From positions 184,506-248,505 of the forward strand of contig JAJEKB010020874.1 of NCBI GenBank assembly GCA_022393335.1: 64,000 bases of DNA, in the 5' to 3' direction. A program made the position numbers and the translations under genes. Position 1 is the first letter of the stretch, and each line of letters opens with the position of its first letter. A model generated the notes under the pieces. The model had not been told where the DNA came from. It ran no database searches and was given only the letters and a program-made list of their open reading frames with translations. Below are positions 48,277 through 62,164 of this stretch, piece after piece. Origin of the DNA: Macrotrachela quadricornifera (lineage: Eukaryota; Rotifera; Eurotatoria; Philodinida; Philodinidae).

Positions 48277-50161
48277 TGTGCGCTTATGCTCTGGTGAGGA
48301 AGTTGTCAATCCAGGTGAGAGTGGTTACGTTCAGGATGCATGAGTGTTTTTTCCCTCTTTTGTCACATTCACCGATCGTCACTCCGATTCTTGAGCAAGA
48401 TTGAGTTTCATGTTATCTTAGTACATTGATGTGTAAAAATTTTTTTAGACAAATATATTATATGAATGCAGTGTGATTCTGTATCTTATTGAAGAAAGGG
48501 TTAGCGATGAGAAGATAAACACTACTTGATTTAACCTCTAGCCCAAAGAGATTTTGACCAAGTTGGGTACATTTAAAAAAGACAAAGGAACATTAAGGTC
48601 CCCCCTCACAATGGATTTGCTACTTAAAACAGTCCGTTTGAGCGAAAATTTTCAGGAATAAGTACGCCTAATGAGAAACGCTTCTGGTAACAATTTCAGC
48701 CCGATTTGTCAAACTAGGCCAAATTTTCAACCGGTTTACTAAGTTCCAGAAGAATCATTATAACTTGACTACGATCTAAGATACAGAGCTCGGGTTGGTT
48801 TTAAATTAAAGTTAATGTCTGTGCCCAACTTTTGCCCGAACAGAATTTGGAAATTTTCATCCATTCGTTTTTTATGAAAATTTTAGTACACATGCCATGC
48901 GACATTAGCACAAAACGGGTGATCCTGCAACAGTATATTTCATTTTTCTCAGGCTGAGAGTCAATTATAAAAAATTCGTTCGGACAAAAATTTATTCTTA
49001 TCTAGATCGTCAAAATAAACAAAATATTAGGAATATCTTGAACTATGTGACAGTTATTTAAATTTTATGATCAAAAATCCATGTTTCGAGAAAGACGACA
49101 AACAAATTTTTCGAACAATTTTTCTTTGAAATTTAGAAAAAATCATAATAAAATGGCAAAAAATTTTTAATATACTTCGCTAGACTTTTTCAAAACGCAT
49201 AATAAATAGAACAGACTAACAACATCTATTTTGTTCAAGTATAAGTTTTCTCCCTCTAAATCAAGTGATACATATATTCTTATGCCACTATATTATCTGG
49301 AAATTAATGTTTCGCACTGCTTGCCTGATAAGTTTTAAAAAATTGAAAGAATATTAACAAGAAACAAATAAAATACTACAGGCGAACTATAAACAGCTTT
49401 ATTCATGTTCTATTAATGCATGTATTCTTACACATTATGCCTCAATCATAGATGTTTACTACCGAAAATAGATTAAAAATACAAAAAAATCCATATCTAG
49501 AGCATTTAGAGACGCACGAAGATCGGTGTAAAAATGATTTATTCAGCGTTTGTACAAGTGATATAACGATTATTTTCAAGAAAAAACGTTTTGAAAAATC
49601 ACAAAAAAATTGTTGAAAGTCATGATGGTATGGTGCACAATTTTTTCCATAAGTTTATGAAAATCCCGTCTTTTTTTGAAAACCCGTACATACTCTGAAA
49701 GCTGAGATTCTAGCGCATCCTTCTATGAAAAAAACTCAATATCCATTGTTTTTGAAAAATCGACTTTGGTAAATGGGGGGGGGGGGGGGGCTTAAAAAAG
49801 ATAATGTCATGATATATTTGCTGAGCACAAGCAAATTTCAAAACGATTATCTGTCTAAATGAAAAATATGTGAAGCGACATCGGATGACATTTATACATA
49901 ATCCTCGTGTTGAAAAAGTAAAAAAAGAAAGAAATACGAGACACACATACAAATATGTTCCAGACAGTTGATATTTAAGACGACAAAGGTTGTGAGGAAC
50001 AAAACTTGTTCGATGGTTGATCGTAAAGATGGCGGCAACACATGCACTATTGAAGAAGTATTACTATCTGTTAAGTTCAATAGAAATATCCAAAGTATTT
50101 CCATATATTTTTCTAGACTCATTCATCAGTCTCGACAAGTACAAAACCTGAATCGGACAAC
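48277..50161. other. Unassigned spacer upstream of the P5B ATPase
   Basis: It contains an unbroken run of 16 G at 49775-49790. The last few hundred bases should contain the ATPase promoter; no element is recognisable. Confidence 0.45.
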
Positions 50162-53100
50162 ATGCGCTCATATCAAATAGTCAATGAGGGAACGGATGAT
50201 CAATTTGTATGTTAAGTTTTATCTACAAAAAATTCATTTCAAGCGAGTTAGTTTATATCTGACTTATTGGTTGTTTTCGCTAGGTTTTATATGGCTATTC
50301 TCCTTCACGAGTACGAACAATCCTCACTTGGGCAGGTATCATTCTGACAGTTGGGTTTCTTCGTCTTGTTTTCTACTGGAAACCTCATTGGTTTCTTCGA
50401 TGTCGCTGTCATCAGGCCGATTTAGCTGTTGCTCAATATATTCTACTCAAGGTAAACTCATCACTTCTCGATAAAAGATATCTTTAACGCTTTCTCTGTC
50501 TATTGCAGGATCGATATCAACAGTGGTATGTCGAAAAGGTACTTAACTTCAAGGACAATCATAATGACATTATTCTCAAAGCATCACAGTACATATTCTT
50601 GACATAGATTGATTGACTACTTACTTTCATTGTCATTTTTTCGAAGACGTGAATTGAAGCCAATTGCTGAAGCAGATTGCAATAACTTTTCTCAACAACA
50701 GCAAACCAATGGGGTACGTATAGGTCAAATGAAATTTTCATTGCATCATCTCAAATTGAGACATCTAGAAAAGCTAGTAGAATCGCATGGTGAAATAATG
50801 AATTACAGCATATTGTCTTAGAGAGTATGACTTATGGTATGAGATGAAGGCGAAGAAACTCATTCCATGCTCCGTGCTAACATGCACACAGGCATTTTCA
50901 GTTCGTTCTCTGCATCGTCGCTCCGCACTTAATAGTTTGAAAATATACCGCCCCAATACGATTTCATGTAAAATGCCGTATTGCATCATTTATCGAAATT
51001 CAAAAGAATGTCTATTTACGTGGACTTTGTCACATCTACGACTTTCCGTAGTTTCGATTACATTTACGAATAGTGTTACCCGTAATTCTGAATTGTTTCG
51101 ATGAAACAAGTTGAATTTCTGATGATGCCTAGTTTTGAAGGTAGGTGAACTTGATGACGATGAGAGTAAAGGAAAGATCTTCACCCTTACTTCTTTCGAG
51201 ATTGATCTAAGAGAATCTAAGATTTGACACTAACATATATGCTCAGAGATATATTGCTATCATAACAGCGATTGGTGACAAATAAAGAAAAAAAAATACT
51301 TTAACGGAAGAAGTGTTTCGAAGTTCGAGGAATATAATTTTCAGCAAAAGAAGTAAATTTACGTCCAAAACAACTTGTGAACCTCATTGCATTACTCGCC
51401 TCGGTTTCTAGGTTTGCTAGGGTTTTATTCCTTCTATTCCATTCTAGAGAATTATTGGACGGTATTTTATTAACAAAAAATGGCGCTATGTATGGCATGA
51501 GGACGAATATAAATTTGCCAGACTTGCGTAATTACATCATTTTAATCATTATTTTTTATCTTTCTATATACTATTGTCTCATAGTGGTATTGAACAAAAC
51601 GTCACATGTGAATACTTTTGCCAAATTCGTCCATTAACTGCGAAGGAACGTGAACAAAAGTAAGAAAATACAGATAGAAGTATGTTATCAGTCAATATTT
51701 TGTATTTTATTTTTATTGATAGAAAAATTCAATACGGCGAGAATAGTATCCGTGTTCATCTTACACCGATTTTCACTTTACTAATTCGAGAAGTAAGCTA
51801 TTCGAGATGGTCAATATTATCGTAACCATATTTCATTTGTTACTAGATTCTTTCTCCATTTTATATTTTTCAATTGTTTTCATGTTCGTCATGGTATGCA
51901 GATGAGTATGTCATCTATGCATCATGCATCCTCTTTATTTCGATCATCTCGATCATTGTAACATTATATGCACTTCGAAAGGTAAACGTATGATTATACG
52001 ATTGAAGAATATAACTCAAATAATTTTCTTTTAAAATGATTACTAGCTTAATGCTAAAGAATGGTCTTTCAGAGAAAAGATCCAGTTTTCTTCATTGATC
52101 ATTCTATAAAATTTTCTAGAAGTGGCTCTACTCACCTCTCACTCTCATCCTCAATACATTTGTCATACTAAGCCAAAGCTGATTTCACAATTTCGAGAAC
52201 CATGAGGTTTCTAAATTTCATTGTTTCAAGGTCTTTGAGTATTCAAAATACTGCAAGCTTCATTAATTACTGAACTCGGACAGTTCAACTAGCTTAGTTT
52301 GTTACACATTTTGGACACCACTCTAAAAATTTCAGGTGTAAAAATCTACAATGATAATGGACAATCTGAAATCTTGGAATAAGGCTACGTTTTTAATCGT
52401 TCGATGCTCCGAAAAAATAGAATATGAATTTTGTTTTCAGACAAAGAAAACCACATCAATGGCTAACACTTCAAGTGTTATTCATGCAGAAATAGTCTCA
52501 TTTCTTTTAGAATGAACGTGCTCTACGTGATACTGTCCATAAATCAGAAATGGTGACAGTAATAATCTATAATCCTGAAACTAATGAAGGTGTACGCTTG
52601 CTGACATCATAACCTAATTAATATTCTTGTTTTTTTAGAAGAACAACATGAGATAATGAGTCAAGATATTGTTCCTGGAGATGTGATAGTAGTCCGTGGA
52701 TCGACAACGATGCAATGTGATGCTATTGTTCTCGTTGGAAATGTGATTGTTAATGAATCAATGTTAACAGGCGAGAGCATACCAGTGACTAAAGTACAGA
52801 TTCCCTACTATAAAGCATCAGCTGCTCATGCTGGTCTCACCCAATTGTTTGATAGTCGAGAACACAGTCGATTTATACTTTTTAGTGGTGCAGGTATTAT
52901 TCAAACGCGCTATTATGACGGTGGTGACGTAAAAGCAGTAGTGATTCGAACAGGCTTGTATCAGAAATTCGTTGAAAAAACACAACAATTGTCTTATTTT
53001 TGTTTTAGGATTTAATACTACCAAAGGGGAATTGATTCGATCTATCCTATATCCGAAGCCAGTTGATTTCAAATTCAGCAAGGACACATATAAATATGTG

Positions 53101-56100
53101 GGTGGTATGGCTCTCATTGCTGGTGGCGGTATGATTTTCTCAATAGTTCTTCGAGTAAGTTAAATCGACTGTGACTTGAAGTCAAGCTCTGTTATAGAGT
53201 TACTTGTTTCTTATATTGCTCTTGGTTCTGTAGATCATTCGTCAAGAACCGGTCAACATAATAATCAAACGTACAATTGATATCATAACCATTGCTGTAC
53301 CGCCTGCACTTCCTGCTGCTTTGTCGATTGGTCTTGTTTACGCTCAGAATCGTCTTAAACGTGTCAATATCTTTTGTATTAGTCCTCGTTCACTAAATAT
53401 CTGTGGTTCTATCAATACAGTTGTATTTGATAAAGTTAGTTGACTGTTTGTTTGCCTTTGTGCCTTCTTTCACTCAATCAAAAAAGCCATGGTTTTCATC
53501 TCTTCGTCTCTCGCTTTATATATATTTAGACAGGCACATTGACCGAAGATGGACTCGATTTGCAATGTATTTTGCCCGTGATGCGTGCTTTGCGTATAGA
53601 ACATGAGAGTCAACAAGAAGCATCAATACAATTTGGTCACGAAATAAGCAGTATAACAGACTGGAACTGGCATACTGAGGAGAATCATAGGATGCTAATC
53701 ACTTGTATGGCAGGTAAACGACTAGTACATCAAGAAATTAAGATTTTTGTATCTAATTCAATTGTTTAGCATGTCATACGCTGACAAGAATCGATGGAAA
53801 GATCGCTGGCGATCCACTTGATTTAAAACTGCTAGAATTCACACAATATGAACTTTATGAACCAATAGCAAGCGAACAAATGAATTTTGGTACATTCTTT
53901 CTGACTATTGTTCGTTCAATGAATGCGAATGGTAAAAGACAGTCGATATCTCAATTTTCAGAATCTAAGAGTTCGACTATTGCTAGTGTAAGTGAATTAA
54001 TCAATAAATTATTCATCCATTAACATGTCTAGCATCTCAACATATTTTTAATCTAGAAAATGCCATATGAAATAGGTGTCGTCCGACAACTACCATTCAA
54101 TTCGTCTCTTCAACGAACCAGTGTTATTGTGCAAATATTTAATAGAGATTCATTCGATCTTTTAACTAAAGGTTCACCAGAAAAAATCGCCGAACTTTCC
54201 AGATCAGAAACCAGTGAGTTTAAAAAATGAAGAAATACCACTTTGATTGTTGTACATATTCATATTTGATTTATTTATCTATCAGTTCCAAGAGATTTCA
54301 ATCAAGTTGTATCTGCATATGCCAAACAGGGTTATCGTCTTCTAGCACTTGCCTACAAACCATTAAAATTCAAGTATGATCAAATTGAAAACATTGAAAG
54401 GTGACACATGAATAATTAAAGAAATAATCATAACATATTTCTTTGTGCATATATCTATTTAGGGAGAAAATCGAAAATGATCTCATATTTCTCGGTTTGG
54501 TTGTCATGGAAAATAAATTAAAACCTCAGAGTGAAGGTTGATCATTTTTACTTTTTCTTTCAATTAATTTCACATTCGATGTTCTCTCTACTCAGGTGTC
54601 CTCAAGATTCTTATTGATGCCAAAATTCGTACTATCATGTGTACGGGTGATAATATGTTTACGGCATTGAGCGTTGCACGTGACTGTAAAATGATTTCGG
54701 GTGATGAAAAAGTTATTGTCGTTGATGCAACCGAATCGAATTCCCAGCCAACATTTACTTATGCGGAAACCTACAATCGAGAAGCCAAGGAAGTTTCTTA
54801 TGATTTTAGTGTACGCCAACATATTTTTTGTAAAAAGTCTTTTGACAAAATAATTTTAATATGTCCTGAAATCGAGCAAATCACAATATTTGAGTATTTT
54901 CTCAGAATGGTAGCACTTGGTGTTATGTATCTTATAATAATGCATGAAAACATTTTTTTTTCGTTATATGCGTACAAAATAGAAAAATCATTTCATTTTA
55001 TCGAGATAATAATAGAACACGAGAAAGTTTTCAGTGCAACTCCTCCTATATTAATTTTAGTTTTAACCTTATTTCATACATCTGTTGCAGCCTTATCATT
55101 CAATTAAACTCGATCATCATTCGAATTATCACTTTGCCATCTCGGGTAAATCGTTCGAAATTATTCACGACAAATATCCCGAACTATTTCAAAACGTGCG
55201 TTTGTCTTTCACATGATTCCAATGATTTATTTTTGTTTTTCTATTATCCAATCTGATATTGCAGTTATGTGTCCGTGGTACAATCTTTGCACGAATGTTG
55301 CCCGAACAAAAACAGCAACTGATCGAATCACTTCAAGAACTCGGGTATATCAGTAGTACACTGTTTCACTTTTTCAGGTTTTTTTGCTTCATTGTAAAAA
55401 AAGAAGTCTCGTATGATCTTGAACTCATTTTGTGCTTACCAAAATGTGTCTAATATGTATCTTTTCATGCAAAATCATTACACCATTGGTGTTCATTCGT
55501 GTTCAAAGCCGATCACTTAAACCCCTAAGTCCCTATTTTTTAATTTTTCATTATGTTTTTTTCTTTCTTCTACGCTGATTGTAGTGTTCAATCCCATGTT
55601 TAAAAGACTATAAGCGACAATAAAACTCAGTTCGTTCATTCATTCATTCTCAACTAGGAATATAACAGTTCCAGTTCAAAATAAATGATCAACCTTATGA
55701 GTAGCTTATCCTTTGTGATTAATAATGTTATATTGCTAACCATCAAATAATAATTTATTTATGGATTAATTAGTTATGAATTAATAACTGAGTCAGTTCT
55801 TAAGATTAGAACAGATATCAAACTATACTATTGGTCGACTCCCAATCGATACCTCACCCTAAAATAACATAGTTTTCGCTACACTACGTATCTCTTTCTT
55901 GGCTACTAATAATTTCTTTACTTTTTCCTGTTGTAATACCAAAGAAGCAGAGTGGAAAGTAATGAGTAATCATATAACGCTTGTACTGAACACTACAAAC
56001 GCTCATAATCATTCATTTTTGTTACATTTATATCTTTAAAATCAGCTAGAGGATTACTGAATTGTTTGTGACATATGTTCTCTCTGCAAGCATTTTTATG

Positions 56101-59100
56101 TAACTTCTCACGGCGCTAGGACAATTCGTTGCAACAATATATATAATCCAATTATAGTTTATAATTATTTTTTCATAAACGAATTGACCTATTAACTTAT
56201 GTTTGAAATACACAATCCAATAAGTATAAAAATTATTAAAGACTTTTATAAAGACAAATTCTGAATTTTGATCTGGAGTGGTACAACAATCGTCTTATAC
56301 ACGTAAAAAGCCAGATTATGTGAATTATGTCAGAAGCAAAAATTTTCTTATAGAAGCAGAAGTAACACTGCATCTTTCTATTAATTCCTATCGCAGCTCA
56401 AGACTTACGTTACGACACATAGAAAACTACTTCGATAAGATAAGCGGAACATAGTGTTCACTGACAAAGATTAGTTTTCATACAACAAAAAAAACTTTTA
56501 AACAAGTCTTTTTACGAAATCTTCGTATTTTATGTGCAAATTGTGTTAGCTTAAAGACTATTAGCTTGATTTGACATCTTTAACACTAAACTAGTTTGAA
56601 TTAATCGATGATTTATGCAGTGGTAGCACTACGTGTGATGGTTTCTGAAAACCGACGTTTTTTCATCTCATCGATATTAATCATAAAATAGAAAATGGAT
56701 CCGACTTTTTTATCAAGCCATAGTTTCTTATGAAAATACAACCGAAACAAGAAACCAAACCCTAGTCATCAGAAATAGTGTCTATAATTTTTATATTCAT
56801 TGAATTGTGTGTTTCAAACATAAGTTAATAGGTCAATTCGTTTATGGAAAAATAATTATAAACTATAATTGGATTATATATATTGTTGCGACGAATTGTC
56901 CGGTCATCCTTCTTACCACAGCTGATGTTTATGTTCGTGATGCTTTGCTAATTCGTAAAATTTCATAAATACTCGACAAACAGTCGCATAAACCGACATG
57001 AATTTTTGCTAGTTTGAAATAAATTCAATCAGCCCGTCTTAGCTCTTTGAGCTCGGGATTATTTCTAACTTATAAAATTTTTTTAAAATTTGAAATCAAT
57101 ATCTATTTTTGAAAAATGGGATTATCAATAATCATCAGTTAGTATAGATGATCTTAAACGCGCAAATATCCAAGAAGTTCACGTTATTAAAACATCGATA
57201 GATCATATTTTTTAAAGTCGTCCAGAGTACAAATTCTCATAACGAGAATTCTTGTCTCTCGGCCTCAAAGAGTTAGTATATTCAAATAGTAGAAATGAAA
57301 AGATTTTTGAACAAGGCACTTAAAGATAGTTTTTCTTGAGCGTCTAATCATTTCTGTTTCTCTAAATACGCATAATCTTATATATTGGGACAGAAAAGCT
57401 ATGAAATATCTATGAAACTCTTCTACAAAAACATATTGATGTTTAGAATAAGCGAAAGACATGTCGACTTCAATCTGTTCTGTAAACTCGAAATGTTTGG
57501 TATCTGAAACAATCAATTTTTAGATTTTTCAAAGTGACAGAGTGTATAGTTCCTGAATGGTTTGCTATTGAAGGCTCTGGTTTATATGCAATTTTTGGAG
57601 TCTTATGAATACTGCAGAGTAAAATTATTATTTCTATCGATTTTGGTGAACCTTAGTCGCTCGTAGGAAACAGTCTAGAAGAAAATCGTATATTGGACAC
57701 GCCATTCATTGTATAACTGTAAATATATATATATATCATTTGTATTCGAATATGATTGACTGTTTGTGACATAGATGGTCAGCACTAACGAGGGAAACTG
57801 CCGAAAAAACAAAGACTAAATGAAGATCATTACAGAGCCACTTTTGTAATTTTGAGATTTCTATAGGTATTATGTCTCGATGTGCGGTGATGGAGCAAAT
57901 GATATGGGTGCATTAAAGGCAGCTCACGCCGGGATATCATTATCAACTACTGATGCATCTGTGGCTAGTCCATTTACATCGAAAACACCAACCATTGAAT
58001 GTGTACCAACGATTATTCGGTAAGGACCTCAGATAGATCATCTTGATTGTGTATTAGATAATTTCTTTAAACCTAGTGTTGTTTCTCTTACTATCTTAAT
58101 ATTCAATGCAAGAGGATTTTTATTTGAGTTACATCTTTTCGAAATTGACCTTTCACCATACTCGAAGTACTTTTGTTTAACTATGAAAAGATGAAATTGC
58201 CATTTGAGTCAAAAAAAAAGTGACTCAATTCATTTCTCAACATATATCATATTTTGTTTGTATTCTCGCCTTATTTTAGGGAAGGACGTGCCGGTAAAAG
58301 AAAACCTCATCGATAATTTAATAATCAGCTAACATTTATAATTGATTTTCACAGCTTTAGTAACATCATTCGGTGTTGTTAAATATATGGTCGCCTACAG
58401 TCTTACTCAATTCTTAACTGTGATTATTTTATATACGGTAGTATACTCTTATATTGCTCATTACCACTATATATATATATATATATATATATATCTTCTC
58501 TCGTTAACAATACTAGATTGGAAACAATTTAACCGACTACGAATTTCTTTACATCGACTTAGGTCTAATCACACTACTTGTTTTACTCTGTAAGTAATTG
58601 AAGTTCGATGTAAATAATAATAAGAACAAATGAATCTTGAATTCCTTTAGTTAGCCGAACAGCTGCCTATCCAAATTTAGACCCGAGGCCACCACCTACT
58701 AAATTAATCTCATGGTAAGCTAATACAAAATAAAATGCGCTGTTTTCACATGAATCAATATGTCTTTGATTGACTAGGCGACCCTTGTTTTCACTTCTTG
58801 GACAACTGAGTATATGCGCTGCTTTTCAAGCGTTTATATTCGAATTTGTCAAGAAACAAACATGGTAAAATGAGATTAAACTTATTCTTATAATACAATT
58901 GAATATGTCTCATTGAGGTACGAACCATTTGAAAATAATATGAACAAAGTGTATGTTTCTCACGCCAATACCGTAATATTTCTTCAATCAATATTTCAAT
59001 ATATCTGGCAACCTATTATCTTTTCATATGGTGCACCCTATCGAAGATCGATCTTCTACAACTGTATGTTAATTGATAGCCGATTAAAAACGATATTTCA

Positions 59101-59696
59101 CATATTTTCATTTCATTTTGGTTTCTTTCAAGGGCTTTTTTTGATAGCTATCGCTGTCGCGTTTATTGTCAACACCATTCTTCTCTTTCTGCCTTCGGAA
59201 GCCCTCTACGATTTCTTTGAGGTTATATATTCTCTTGTGTTAACCATTGCTTTCAATTTTTCTTTACATTACAGTTGAAGCTCATTCCTGAATGGAAATT
59301 CAAATTCATTATTTTCGGTTTGGCTCTAATCAATTTTGTGGTCATGTTCGTATTTGAAGTAAATTATTTCGTTATCGATCTTTGCAAATGAATGTTTCTA
59401 ATATTTATTTTCTTCACATTCAACAGGATTATGTCATTGAAAATGATTGTGCTCGTTGCAAAAGATTCGTTCCTTTCTGCAAATCAAACAAAATTTCACA
59501 TTCAGCATTACCTCATGTCAAAATTGAACATCAACTTCAACTTTCACCTGATTGGCCAAAGATTACACCCAAATCAGATGTCAAACAAAATCAAAACTCC
59601 GTATTACTCAATGTAAGCAATCAGAGTAATGGTCATTTGACAACAGTAGCATCAACCAAAATATTTACGAGTATCGGACAATCAACACGATTCTAG
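50162..59696 (+). CDS. P5B-type cation-transporting ATPase, ATP13A-like, 30 exons, 1,223 aa
   Basis: Exons: 50162-50206, 50284-50451, 50509-50588, 50647-50713, 51448-51527, 51585-51659, 51723-51792, 51847-51981, 52511-52589, 52639-52953, 53009-53154, 53234-53434, 53530-53713, 53770-53987, 54057-54213, 54286-54400, 54463-54536, 54596-54810, 55091-55195, 55265-55344, 57867-58019, 58280-58293, 58355-58437, 58517-58589, 58651-58714, 58778-58864, 58918-59063, 59133-59221, 59275-59358, 59427-59696. Phases fit throughout. Marks: TGES actuator loop (310-313), PPALP in TM4 (443-447, P5B rather than the P5A form), phosphorylated D486 of DKTGT, KGSPE (659-663), TGDN (753-756), GDGAND (877-882) and six C-terminal TMs. 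The start [15 protein letters not shown] leads directly into the P5B N-terminal hairpin ([17 protein letters not shown]). P5B pumps move polyamines out of endolysosomes; exact substrate is inferred. The joins at exons 3-5 are the least certain. Confidence 0.93.
56119..56901. mobile_element. Foldback/MITE-like element inside ATPase intron 20
   Basis: Inverted repeats of about 100 bases (56119-56222 and 56802-56901) begin GGACAATTCG and share 'aatccaattatagtttataa' and 'cgaattgacctattaactta' blocks. The 783-bp element has no coding content and no clear target duplication. It lies in the 2.5-kb intron 20, by far the longest of the gene. Confidence 0.8.
58469..58494. repeat. (AT)n microsatellite in an ATPase intron
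   Basis: Thirteen or so uninterrupted TA/AT units between exons 23 and 24. Confidence 0.9.
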
Positions 59697-60465
59697 ACTG
59701 ATATGCTCACTATTTTTTATGCAAATGATTTATCGTTTACTGCTTCTCTCTTTTTTTTTCAAAAAGAAACAAACTTTTATCCTTTGTAGAATTAATCAAT
59801 CTTGAACAGGGGTTTTACATTGCTATTGCTTTTACTAATACACAATGATTGACAATAATTATTAATATTTTTATTACTTCTTATTGTCTATTATCATTTT
59901 CTCTGTTTTTTTTTCATTGTTTTTTATTTGGGAAATGCGAAATAGTTTTTTATAATTTTAATTTCATTTCGGAAAGAATGAGTATGTGGAACGGAAATTG
60001 TTCGTCTGTCTGTCTGCATTCTGAAATCGAGTTTTGAAAAGCAAGTTTCACCAAAGATATTACCAAAGGTAAGTTTGAATTGAATATACTGTCTCTATAG
60101 TTTTTAAACATTAGTCTTAGAGTTTAACTTTCTATGCATAACGAAGTGGCTGCAATTAATCAGATTCTTTCTCAAATATTTTTTGATCAATAAAATTTAT
60201 TTTTGGTTTTTCTTAGATTAATTAGATCGTTTTCTTTGATTTTTGTACACAACAAAATTTGTTCTTGACTTTTCTTCAATGAATCAGATTTCTTTATTCA
60301 ATTGTCTCTTAAAATCACGAGCATCAACATGTGCATATGTTCATTAATCTATTCACTTACTCAGGAAACAATATATTCTCAAGAAAGTGCCATAAGTTAC
60401 AAAAAAATTAATAAAATATTAAAGTAAAACTAATGAAAATATGATCACGTGTAGAGTATGCTTTT
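59697..60465. other. ATPase 3' flank, unassigned
   Basis: AT-rich with no feature beyond the expected 3' untranslated region; two 'aatcagattctttct'-like segments recur. Confidence 0.4.
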
Positions 60466-60730
60466 TATTCCCTCGACTGTAGGGAGGGTCATATGAAAAA
60501 AAATAGTTTGTCTGTCTGTCTGTCTGTCTGTCTGTGGGTTTGTGTCAGGGTCAAAAAAACATCATATAGAATGGGTTCAAAGGTCAAAAAAACATNNNNN
60601 NNNNNAAAAAACATCATATAGAATGGGTTCATAGGTCAAAAAAACATCATATTACCTCGACTGCAGAGAGGGTTATATGAAAAAAAAGTAGTTTGCCTGC
60701 TTGCTTCTCGTCAGGATCAAAGGTCAAAAA
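60466..60730. repeat. Tandem short repeats with (TCTG)n and a 10-N gap
   Basis: A (TCTG)6 run lies at 60511-60534. Units of 'aggtcaaaaaaacatcatat' with 'agaatgggttc' recur two or three times around an assembly gap (60596-60605), and the 'ctcgactg' with 'agagggt.atatgaaaaaaa' leader is repeated at 60465 and 60657. The repeat is probably collapsed in the assembly. Confidence 0.75.
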
Positions 60731-60779
60731 AACATGTTCTTAGAAAAATCGATAAAACAATCACACTTCACGGTCAACT

Positions 60780-61400
60780 CAACGCTTAACGTATGACCAA
60801 AGGTTTTCTTGGTCAGGGAACCGAATGGCACTATTAGTTTTTCAATTTTTCCGAATAATTTTTTTTTGCTAAAAAAGGCTTTTTTTAAGAAAATAATGAT
60901 TTTTTTTATGAAGTTTTACCAAAGGTAATCGTGCTCGGGTAATCGAATGACACGCTCGGTTTTTTTATGATTTTGGAAAATTTTTAATGCAAAAAAAATA
61001 TTTTTCTTTTTAAAAATAGTGATTCTTTATAAAGTTTGATGAAAGATTGTTCAGATCGAGAAATCGATCGATAGTATTAGTGTTTGTAAAAATTTTTATA
61101 GGAATTTTTGATTGCAGAAGGTTTTTGTTAAGATAATAACAATTTGTTCCCCGAATTGAAGCATGGATCATATCGTATAAAATAAGTCTGTAGTTTTGCA
61201 GATATGTTTGTTTCAAAAGGTTGTCCGCATATTTGTGTCTTCACTCCAATAGGAAAATGGTGTCGCCTAGATTAATATTTAAAACCTATGATGTTTTATA
61301 AAAAAACTCTTTGAGGGGTTGTTGAAGGTATAGATTTGAAATTTCGAGGCAATTTTGAGGTTAAAAGCAAGTAAATATGCAATTTATAGTTTTTTTTTGC
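60780..61400 (+). repeat. Dispersed repeat, copy 2 (pairs with 31190-31740)
   Basis: It has the same ordered landmarks as copy 1, including 'gaccaaaggtttt', 'tcgtataaaataagt' and 'ccaataggaaaatg'. A second partial unit ('gttttaccaaagg') follows within it, suggesting internal tandem growth. It is non-coding. Confidence 0.45.
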
Positions 61401-62103
61401 ATTTTTCTTAAAAAGATTCATTGAAGCTAACCGAAGATCGATAAATCAAGACTGAATGGCTGTTACCAAATAATTAATAATAAATAATATAAACTGTGTG
61501 CAGTGAATAGCCACCAAATATAATTTGCTATGGGAAACCCAACTATGAGGTTAGTTTTTCAATATTGTTAGTTATTAATTAACGATAAATGAATGAATTA
61601 TAGCTTTTGATAAAACTTGACTGACTGTTAAAAAGTGCGGAAAATCCGAATTCAAAGTGAAGAAAAGCTTTTTTGATCTATTTCTTAGCTTTTTAATGAA
61701 CTTCTTGTTATTTTAAGGTTGAACTAAGAATAATCGATGGTCATGAATCCATGTTGGACATTTATTCTAATAGAAACATTTTTCTTTGTACATTGCTATA
61801 CGTCAGAGTTTTGAGTAAGATTGGTACAGAAATATGTGAAAAAAAGAGGTGGCTGCTTGACGTTCTGTTGTTGAATCTTCATAAACGTCAACCTTCAAAT
61901 ACCATTCAAACTAGGCGAAGATTTCTCTTAGACCACAATATAGTGTACTCTACTGGTAGCAGTTTTTGAATAGTTTCTCTTTTTTAGTTCCTAAAAGAAT
62001 GTACTAACAAATGTTCAGCAACTTTTTGAGAGGAATTCAAACGAGATGCATCTATTCGGTTCAAACCTAAACTAATAGAGAAGGATGTAGCGGTGTTAAA
62101 TAT

Positions 62104-62164
62104 GGAAACGGCTGGTCGTGAGTGGCTGACCGGAGGGAGGCCGACGAACGACTAGACGTTGGCT
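62104..62164 (+). repeat. Hairpin-forming dispersed motif, unit 1
   Basis: Core 'ggctggtcgtgagtggctga' then 'ccgacgaacgactag'. CTAGTCGT-like and ACGACTAG ends can pair to form a stem around a GC-rich loop. Direct copies lie at 62436 and 63891. Confidence 0.7.

Noticed and set aside
50639..50821. ATPase exon 4 continuing to the stop at 50821
   Set aside because: A gtacgt donor at 50714 joins in phase to 51448, which carries the conserved [12 protein letters not shown] segment. The longer reading lacks family similarity.
60511..60730. A CRISPR-like repeat array
   Set aside because: The units are a microsatellite and short tandem repeats without spacers of constant length, in a eukaryotic context.
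62104..62164. A hammerhead-type ribozyme
   Set aside because: A GAAAC segment is present, but the CUGAUGA core is missing in all three units.
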